Assembly: GCF_035967765.1 (NCBI RefSeq)
Contig: NZ_JAYWIT010000017.1
Strand: one strand, 5' to 3'
Source: Conexibacter stalactiti
GTDB taxonomy: Bacteria > Actinomycetota > Thermoleophilia > Solirubrobacterales > Solirubrobacteraceae
Length of the DNA: 64,000 nt
This document shows positions 57,929 to 64,000 of this stretch, one piece after another; within the stretch, counting starts at the first letter, position 1; every line of letters begins with the position of its first letter. The notes under the pieces are model-generated. The model was given only the letters and a program-made list of their open reading frames with translations, had not been told where the DNA came from and did no database searches. Made by a program: the position numbers and the translations under genes.

Positions 57929-60900
57929 TCAGCCGCAGACCGCCTTGCGCTGCCCCCAGCCGTTGTTCCAGTCGCCGAAGAACTCGGTCTTGTCGATCCC
58001 CAGCTGCGTCGGCATCCCGCTGGTGTCGCTTCTGTTGACCGGCGCGAACAGCGGGTCGACCAGCGCCGAGGTCGGGTTGCTGCCGCCGTCCCAGATCGTC
58101 GGCAGGCCGCTGCGCCAGCTGTCGGTGCGGACATCCATCGGGTCATCGCTGCTCTTCAGCACCCGCAGCATGAAGTACGACTGGTTGGCCGCCGCCGGCG
58201 GCGTCGTGTTCCCCGGCGCGTTCCAGCCGTGGACGACGCTGTAGTGCAGCGAGCCGGCCGGGTTCTTCGCGAACGGATGCGTGCGCGGCGGGTTGGTCGG
58301 GTCGTTGTTCTCACCCCAGCAGCGGTACGTTCTGCCGGGCAGCGTCCGCGCCGAGGGGCCGAAGCGCGGATCGTCGGTCGCGCCGGTCGCGTTCGGGTCG
58401 ATCACCCACTGCGTGTAGGTGAGCGGCAGCAGCGAGGCGTAGAACTCGCGCGTCGCGCTGAGCGCCAGCGACTGGCGCAGCGTCGTCGACACTCTCGGGT
58501 TCAGCGCCCACGCGCCGATCGAGTTTCTGCCGGCGGTCTGCAGCTTGCCCCAGTCGCTGACGAGCAGCTGCTCGATGTGCGTGATCGTGTCTCTCAGGCT
58601 CGTGTAGCGCGTGATCAGGTCGGTGCCGAGCATGTCGGCGCGGTCGTGGATCGCCTGCGACGCCCCGTTCGTCTCGCCGCCGCTCTGCTCCGATTCGGGC
58701 GTCGTCGCGGAGGCGAGCCCGAGCACGCCGGCGACGAGCGAGAGCGGCTCGGCCGCCTCCGCCAGCGGGGTGAAGCCGAGCAGGCCGGAGGCGACCTCGA
58801 GCGAGTAGTCGCTGACGTCGAGCCAGTCGAGCTCCGCCTGCTTCTTGTCGCGCTTCTCGGCGTTGACGCGCGAGTTCTCCGCGACGTTGCTGGCGATTCT
58901 TCTGAGGTCGACGAAGCCGGCGAGCGCCTCCTCGTCGTAGATCACGTCCCAGCTGTCGACCAGCCCTCTGATGTTCGAGACGTAGTCCATCTCCGTCGCG
59001 AGTTGGTCGCGCAGGTCGGTGAACTGTCTCGCGCTGAAGGGCACGTCGCCGCCCGGGTAGCCGAGCCCGCGGGTCGTCGCGGCGACCGTCGACCAGGTCG
59101 GCGACGTGTCGCGGTAGTGGTCGCGCACGTCGGGCGAGCCAGCGCCGTTGAACAGCTGGTTCGAGATCCAGCGGTTGGCCGCCTGGTAGGCGGGGCTGTT
59201 GGAGTACGGCCACGCGGTCCGCGGCTGGAAGGCGAGCTCCCACAGCGCGGAGGGCTCGAAGGCCGGGTCGGAGACGGCGGTGCGGACCGTCCACTGCCCC
59301 TGTCTGGTGCGCGCGAGCGTTCCGACCATGCGCGCGTTCGACTGGACGTTGCCGGTCTGCCCCTGGACGCGGCTGGCGCGGCCGTCGAACGGGTGCGTGG
59401 AGCCGACGACCGTCAGGCCGCCGTTGGCGACCCCCTGGTTGTCCTGGCCGTCGCCGAAGCCCGAGACGACGTCGTGGCCGACCGGGCTGGAGAGCACGCC
59501 GACCTGGCCGGCGACCGTCGGGCCGGCCGCGTTCCAGACCTTGTAGAGCGCGTTGTTGGGGTTGTCGGTGCCGTCGTTGGAGACGAACTGGCCGCCCTTC
59601 CAGGCGCCCAGGTTCGGCGCCCCGACGTCGTCGTTGACCCAGCTCGGCGAGCCGTTGGGCGTGTTGCCCCAGTACTGGCCGCGGCCGAAGGTCTGCAGCA
59701 CGACGACGCTCTGGCGGGCGAGCGTGCGGTTGGCGTATTCGAGCGTCGCCGCGAGCCCCTTCACGCCGCTGCCGTAGGTGCCGCCGGCCGGGTTCCCGGC
59801 TGCGCCGTCGAGCGCGGTCCCGCCGGCCTGGATGATCGTGAAGGTCGCCTGCACGAGCGGTCGCAGACCGCCGCTGGCGTCGAGCACGAGCAGCTGCGCC
59901 GCGGTGTCGCCGTCGCGTATCTGCGCCGACTGGTAGCTCTGCTCGCCGATCGCGATCACGTTGCGCGTGTAGAGGTCGGAGCCGGGCGCGGCCGTGTCGA
60001 TCGGCAGCAGCTCCGGCGAGACGTACGAGTAGGTGACGTTGTTGACCGTCTGCAGGTAGCCGTTGAGCGTGCCGCCGCGACCGCTCGACCCGCCCTGGAA
60101 GCCGGGCAGCCCGGCCTGCGTGACGCCGATGCTCTGGTGCGCCTGGCCGGGGTTCATGCCCGGCTTGCCGATCAGCGACCAGTGCGAGTTGCTGAGCGAC
60201 GTCCAGCCGTCGGGGCTGTCCGTCAGGCCGCCGACGCTCGCGATCAGCGCGTGGAACGTCTTCCAGTCGAAGTTGGCCTTGCGGTTCGGCTGCCAGGGGG
60301 TCGGGTGAACGAGGTTCTGGGCGGTCGCGACGGTCATCACGATCAGCGCGCCGTTGCTGTACCCGTTCACGAATCTCTGCGCCTGCTTCAGCTCGTTCGG
60401 CGCGAAGGAGGCGTCGCCGAGCGTCGTCGTGTAGCTCTCGTCGAGCGCGACGACGTGCAGCCACTTGCCGGGCGCGGTCGGCAGCGAGCGGTCGCCGACC
60501 TTGATCGCGCCGTCGCCGCCGATCGTCTGGATCGGGACGCCCATCGGGTCGTCGGTCGGCCCGACCCCCACGGCGACGTCGTCGATCGTGACCGGGCTGA
60601 CCGGCTCCAGCGTCGCCGGCAGCGGCTCGAGCGTCGCCGGCAGCGGCGTCAGCGGCGTGCTCGGCCGCTGCGGTCTGACCGGCGTCAGCGGCGTGCTCGG
60701 CTGCTCGCTCTGGGCGGCGCCGGCGCGGGCGCCCGTCTGCCGTGGCGCGCCGCGGTCGCGGGCCGGCCGCGCCTCGACGACGTGCAGCCGGACGCGGTAG
60801 CGGCCGGGCGTGCGTGCGATCAGCCGCGGCCGTCTGCCGGTGTCGCCGACCAGCCGTGCTCTGGCACCGCGCGGCCGCTCGACGAGCTGCCAGCGGTAGA

Positions 60901-61684
60901 CGAGCCGCGTGCCCCTGCGGGCGCCGCGCGAGCGCGAGCCGTCGAGCACGACCGCGTGGCCGGGAGCTGAGCGGCGGTCGCGGCCGGCGCTGACCAGCGG
61001 CGCCCCGCGCCCGACCCGGACCGTGCGCGTGACGCGCTGGAAGCGATGGCCGGCTTCGTCGAGCGCGACCGTGACGCGGTTGGCGCCGAAGCGCAGCCCG
61101 TGGTGGGCGCCGAGCTGGAAGCGACCGCCGCGCTCGCCCGCGCCGTTGAGGGGACTGTCGAGCTGGTCGCGCACGAGGCGGCCGTTGACCCACAGGCGGT
61201 AGCCGAGCACACGCCGGTGCGCGCGCACGTCGAGCGTCAGCGCGGAGCGCTCGTCGCGGCCGTCGCGCACGACGGGCCGGGGCGTCAGGACCGGCGGGCG
61301 CGCGTCGCGCCGCCAGGCGACGAAGGTGAAGCCGGCGGTGCGCAGGCCGCGCGTGCCCGCTCTCCCGACCGCGGCGGTGAAGCTGCCACGACCGATGCGG
61401 AAGTCGCGCCCGCGTACGAGCCGCGCGGTGCGCACGCCGCCGACCGCTCTGCCGAAGCGGCCCGTCACGTTCCTGCCGTCGAGCCGAGCGCGGAAGCCGG
61501 GACCGTTCGCGCGCAGCCGCACGACCAGGGTCGAGTGCTCCACGCGCACGTCGACGTTGTTGTCCGGGGTCAGCAGCGAGAGCCGGGGCGCGGTCGCCGC
61601 GGCGGAGCCGTCGGCGGCTCCTGCCACGGGCGCACATGCGCCGGCGCTCGCCGCGATCAGCCCTGCCGCCAATCGAGCTCGCAT
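57929..61684 (-). CDS. very large secreted protein of unknown family
   Basis: Starting at ATG 61684 the product has 1251 residues. A signal peptide (ARLAAGLIAASAGACAPVAG) precedes Ig/PKD-like beta modules (residues 35-320, including PLVSAGRDRRSAPGHAVVLDG). A short tandem repeat of STPLTP and PATLEP units follows at about 330-365. Residues 390-1251 form one long region rich in Asn, Gly, Trp and Tyr (WHVVALDES-like openings, HALIASVGGLTDSPDGW, GRGQYWGNTPNGSP) with few cysteines. I recognise no family in it. It is probably extracellular. It is divergent from the LAL-type regulator gene over 168 bases. Confidence 0.75.
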   Translation of the reverse strand: MRARLAAGLIAASAGACAPVAGAADGSAAATAPRLSLLTPDNNVDVRVEHSTLVVRLRANGPGFRARLDGRNVTGRFGRAVGGVRTARLVRGRDFRIGRGSFTAAVGRAGTRGLRTAGFTFVAWRRDARPPVLTPRPVVRDGRDERSALTLDVRAHRRVLGYRLWVNGRLVRDQLDSPLNGAGERGGRFQLGAHHGLRFGANRVTVALDEAGHRFQRVTRTVRVGRGAPLVSAGRDRRSAPGHAVVLDGSRSRGARRGTRLVYRWQLVERPRGARARLVGDTGRRPRLIARTPGRYRVRLHVVEARPARDRGAPRQTGARAGAAQSEQPSTPLTPVRPQRPSTPLTPLPATLEPLPATLEPVSPVTIDDVAVGVGPTDDPMGVPIQTIGGDGAIKVGDRSLPTAPGKWLHVVALDESYTTTLGDASFAPNELKQAQRFVNGYSNGALIVMTVATAQNLVHPTPWQPNRKANFDWKTFHALIASVGGLTDSPDGWTSLSNSHWSLIGKPGMNPGQAHQSIGVTQAGLPGFQGGSSGRGGTLNGYLQTVNNVTYSYVSPELLPIDTAAPGSDLYTRNVIAIGEQSYQSAQIRDGDTAAQLLVLDASGGLRPLVQATFTIIQAGGTALDGAAGNPAGGTYGSGVKGLAATLEYANRTLARQSVVVLQTFGRGQYWGNTPNGSPSWVNDDVGAPNLGAWKGGQFVSNDGTDNPNNALYKVWNAAGPTVAGQVGVLSSPVGHDVVSGFGDGQDNQGVANGGLTVVGSTHPFDGRASRVQGQTGNVQSNARMVGTLARTRQGQWTVRTAVSDPAFEPSALWELAFQPRTAWPYSNSPAYQAANRWISNQLFNGAGSPDVRDHYRDTSPTWSTVAATTRGLGYPGGDVPFSARQFTDLRDQLATEMDYVSNIRGLVDSWDVIYDEEALAGFVDLRRIASNVAENSRVNAEKRDKKQAELDWLDVSDYSLEVASGLLGFTPLAEAAEPLSLVAGVLGLASATTPESEQSGGETNGASQAIHDRADMLGTDLITRYTSLRDTITHIEQLLVSDWGKLQTAGRNSIGAWALNPRVSTTLRQSLALSATREFYASLLPLTYTQWVIDPNATGATDDPRFGPSARTLPGRTYRCWGENNDPTNPPRTHPFAKNPAGSLHYSVVHGWNAPGNTTPPAAANQSYFMLRVLKSSDDPMDVRTDSWRSGLPTIWDGGSNPTSALVDPLFAPVNRSDTSGMPTQLGIDKTEFFGDWNNGWGQRKAVCG

Positions 61685-61852
61685 GGCGCTGAAGCGTGAG
61701 GCCGCCGGGGCGCTGCTGCATCCGGGATTGCTCCGGATCGTCAAGCGCGGCGACCCTGGGAAGCGCCGGTATCGTTGGCTGCGGTCGAACGGTCCCTGGC
61801 AGGGGACGGCGACGGTCGAGGTGGCGACGGATCGCGGGAGAGGGCGGCGACG

Positions 61853-64000
61853 ATGGACGAGGCCGACAAGCTGGTGCGGCGGGCGCTGGGCGAGACGCTC
61901 GAGGCGGCGCGCGCCGGTGACGGACGAGCGCTGTTCGTGCGCGCGTCGCTGCTGAGCCGTACGACGGAGCTGCTGCGGCGGGCCCGCTCGCTCGCCGCCG
62001 AAGGCAGCGCGATCGCCGTCGTGGCGGTGCGCGGCAGCGTCCTGGAGCGCGACCTGCCGTTCGCCTTCGCGGAGCAGCTGACGGGCTCCTCCGACGGCGG
62101 GCTGCTGTCCGCGTCGCCGCTCGTCGCGACGGCGCGACGGCTGCTCGACGGATGGAGCGCGGCGGGGCCGACGGTGCTGCTGCTCGATGACGTGCAGTGG
62201 GCCGACGACGCCTCGCTGGAGCTGCTCGCGCTGCTGACGCGGCGGCTCGCCGGCCGGCCGGTCGCGCTCGTCGCGACGCTGCGCGGCTGGCCGCCGGCCG
62301 CCGCGGCGCTCGCCGACGAGTTGGCGCGTGAGCGCTCTGTAACGGTGATCGAGCTGCCCATGGTCGTCGCGGCCGTCGCGACGCTCCCGTCACGCGAGCT
62401 GCTCGCCCGCGCGTTCGCCGGGCTGCCCGAGCACGCGCGCGCCTGCGCCGAGGCGGCGGCGGTGCTGCTGGCGACGCCGGCCGCGGACGGCACGGCGGTC
62501 CCGCTGCCGAGCGCTGACCTGCGCGCGGTCGCGGAGAGCGACGCGGCGGAGTTCGCCGCCGTGCTCGACCTGCTCGTCGCCGCCGGCCTGCTGCGCGCCG
62601 ACGGCGGCACCGTCCGCTTCGCGCTGCCGGCGTTGGCCGCGGCGATCGACGGGACGCTCGCGCCCGGGCGGCGGGCGCTGCTGCACGGCCGCGCCTACGA
62701 GCGGCTGCGCGAGCGCGGCGACGTCGTCGCCGCCGCGCCCCACGCCGTCGCCGCCGGCGCGGTCGGCGACCCACGCGCGGTCGAGACGATCGCGCGGGCG
62801 GCGGAGGCGGTCTTCGGCGGCTCGGCCGAGCGGGGGCTGGAGCTGTTCGCGGCCGCCGTCGAGCTGGCGGAGCCGACTCCGCCGCCGGCGCTGCTGGCGC
62901 GCTTCGGCGACGCGCTCTTCGCCGCCGGGCGGCCCGACGAGGCGCTCGCCCGCTACACGCGGCTGCTGCGGCTCCCGCTCGACCTCGAGGGCCGGGCCGG
63001 CGCGCTGTTGAGAGCGGCTCGCGCGCAGACCTACACCGGCCGCTTCGAGGACGGCCGCGCGAGCTACGACGACCTCGTCGCACAGGCGCGCGAGCAGGGA
63101 TCCGGTCCGTCGGCGGCGCTGCTGCTGGAGCGGGCGCACGTCGTCTGGGAGCTGGGCGGGCCGCTGGCCGGGGTGGAAGCGCTCGCGCCCGAGCTGGCGC
63201 CGGCGGCCGGCGCGGCCGAGCGCGAGCTGCTGGAGGCTGCCCGCGGCCAGTACCTGCTGCAGGCCGGCGATCCCTCCGGCGTTTCCGCCATCGAGCGCTT
63301 CGCCGACCGCGAACGGCGGCGGCTGGGCGCCGGCTCTGACGATCCGGCCGCGTCGTTCAACGCGGCGCTGCTGCAGGCCGCCTGCTGCTGCATCACCGAG
63401 CGCTTCGACGCGGGCGCGGCGGCGATCGAGCACGGCAGCGCGACGCTGCGCGACGCCGGGGCGGTGCGCGCCGCCGCCCCGCTGCTGCTGATCGCCGTCG
63501 GCGCGCAGCTGCACCGCGGCGATCCCGGCGGCGCGCTGGAGGAGCTGGAGCGGATTGAGGCGGAGCTGGACGTCGACCCGCTGATGCGGCCGCACCTGCT
63601 GATGCTCCGCGCCCGCGCCCGGCAGCTGCTCGGGCTGACCTCCGAGGCGGCCGACAGCGCGCGCGCCGCGGCGGCGCTGCCGGCGGCCGGATCGTTCTTC
63701 GTGCGCATCTGGCTGACCTGGGTCGAGGCGGAGGGGCTGCTCGCCGCCGGCCGCGCGGCCGAGGCCGCCGGCGCCTTCGGCGAGCTGTTCGCCACGGTGC
63801 GCGCCGTCGGCCTGCGCGAGCCGTGCGTCGTGCCATGGGCGGCGGGCGCGATCGAGGCGGCGCTGGCCGCCGGAGAGCTGGCGCTGGCTGCCGAGCTGTG
63901 CGACTGGCTGGAGGAGGCCGCGGCGCCGCTGCCATGCCGCTGGCCGCGCGCGGTCGCGCTCGCCGGGCGGGCCGGCCTGGCCGCCGCGGCCGGCGACGAC
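61853..64000 (+). CDS. LAL-type (MalT/LuxR-like) ATPase regulator, N-terminal 716 codons, cut by window end
   Basis: The frame is open from ATG 61853 to the window end without a stop, so the protein exceeds 716 residues. Early motifs match large ATP-binding LuxR regulators: VLERDLPFAFAEQL and the Walker B VLLLDDVQWADDASLELLALL, then helical TPR-like repeats (LERAHVVWEL, GAALLRAARAQTYTG). The expected Walker A (GxxGxGKT) is replaced by FVRASLLSRTTELLRR, so ATP binding is doubtful. A C-terminal LuxR domain would lie beyond the window. The start has GGGAGAGGG about 10 bases upstream; the frame stays open further upstream. It diverges from the 1251-residue secreted protein and could control it. 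Confidence 0.75.
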   Translation, partial: MDEADKLVRRALGETLEAARAGDGRALFVRASLLSRTTELLRRARSLAAEGSAIAVVAVRGSVLERDLPFAFAEQLTGSSDGGLLSASPLVATARRLLDGWSAAGPTVLLLDDVQWADDASLELLALLTRRLAGRPVALVATLRGWPPAAAALADELARERSVTVIELPMVVAAVATLPSRELLARAFAGLPEHARACAEAAAVLLATPAADGTAVPLPSADLRAVAESDAAEFAAVLDLLVAAGLLRADGGTVRFALPALAAAIDGTLAPGRRALLHGRAYERLRERGDVVAAAPHAVAAGAVGDPRAVETIARAAEAVFGGSAERGLELFAAAVELAEPTPPPALLARFGDALFAAGRPDEALARYTRLLRLPLDLEGRAGALLRAARAQTYTGRFEDGRASYDDLVAQAREQGSGPSAALLLERAHVVWELGGPLAGVEALAPELAPAAGAAERELLEAARGQYLLQAGDPSGVSAIERFADRERRRLGAGSDDPAASFNAALLQAACCCITERFDAGAAAIEHGSATLRDAGAVRAAAPLLLIAVGAQLHRGDPGGALEELERIEAELDVDPLMRPHLLMLRARARQLLGLTSEAADSARAAAALPAAGSFFVRIWLTWVEAEGLLAAGRAAEAAGAFGELFATVRAVGLREPCVVPWAAGAIEAALAAGELALAAELCDWLEEAAAPLPCRWPRAVALAGRAGLAAAAGDD

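Noticed and set aside
58311..63083. A 1590-residue minus-strand frame and a 913-residue plus-strand frame at 58229-60970
   Set aside because: Both are shadows of the large secreted protein and the LAL regulator. They show only repetitive Arg/Pro/Ala translations.

Overview
The window is very GC-rich chromosomal DNA (estimated above 70% GC by eye) with dense, strongly GC3-biased genes, GTG and TTG starts and many TGATG or ATGA stop/start overlaps. The gene content points to an Actinomycetota genome, most likely a Thermoleophilia/Solirubrobacterales member such as a Conexibacter relative. The supporting genes are a mycobacterial-type inositol-phosphate synthase beside a phosphatidylinositol-phosphate-synthase-like enzyme, a dnaK-grpE-dnaJ-hspR-clpB block, and many secreted proteins. 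AGA arginine codons are surprisingly common for such GC. The taxonomic call is inference from content, not a database match. I see no phage, transposon, plasmid or CRISPR features.

Layout. 1-9.9 kb is a mixed region: a GFA-family protein, an M3-like peptidase, two paralogous glycosyltransferases, a TrmA/RumA-type RNA methyltransferase, a VOC protein, an alpha/beta hydrolase, a quinone oxidoreductase and a DUF4097-like SSGDV-repeat protein. 9.9-15.2 kb is a minus-strand set of PAP2-type phosphatase, CDP-alcohol phosphatidyltransferase, Ino1, a glycosyltransferase fused to a PHP phosphoesterase, and a uracil-DNA-glycosylase-like Fe-S protein. I read the first four as a possible phosphatidylinositol (and perhaps PI-glycoside) cassette. 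15.2-20.1 kb holds a polytopic membrane protein, a CAP-domain secreted protein, a dehalogenase-like hydrolase, a PfkB sugar kinase and endonuclease III. 20.2-27 kb is the heat-shock block, with an HspR-type (HAIR-like) palindrome on the clpB promoter and a degenerate copy at dnaK.

27.9-44.8 kb is a large purine-biosynthesis cluster: a GYD-domain gene, purD, purE, then purB, purC, purS, purQ, purL, then purF, then purN and purH. It is interrupted by a minus-strand secreted beta-propeller-like protein, a plus-strand secreted trypsin-like protease and recQ. Together these genes cover the IMP pathway except PurM and PurK, which are not in the window. 44.9-48.9 kb carries a STAS anti-sigma antagonist, a membrane PAS-PAS-GGDEF-EAL protein and a small winged-helix regulator. 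tRNA-Lys(UUU) and tRNA-Glu(UUC) follow.

49.2-64 kb is rich in cell-surface genes: a glycine-rich Ig-like surface protein broken by two compensating frameshifts, a flavodoxin-like protein, a secreted collagen-like protein with GXY repeats, an MMPL transporter, a NarL-type two-component pair, a 1251-residue secreted protein of unknown family, and the first 716 codons of a large LuxR/MalT-like (LAL) ATPase regulator whose P-loop looks degenerate. No gap between genes exceeds 300 bases.
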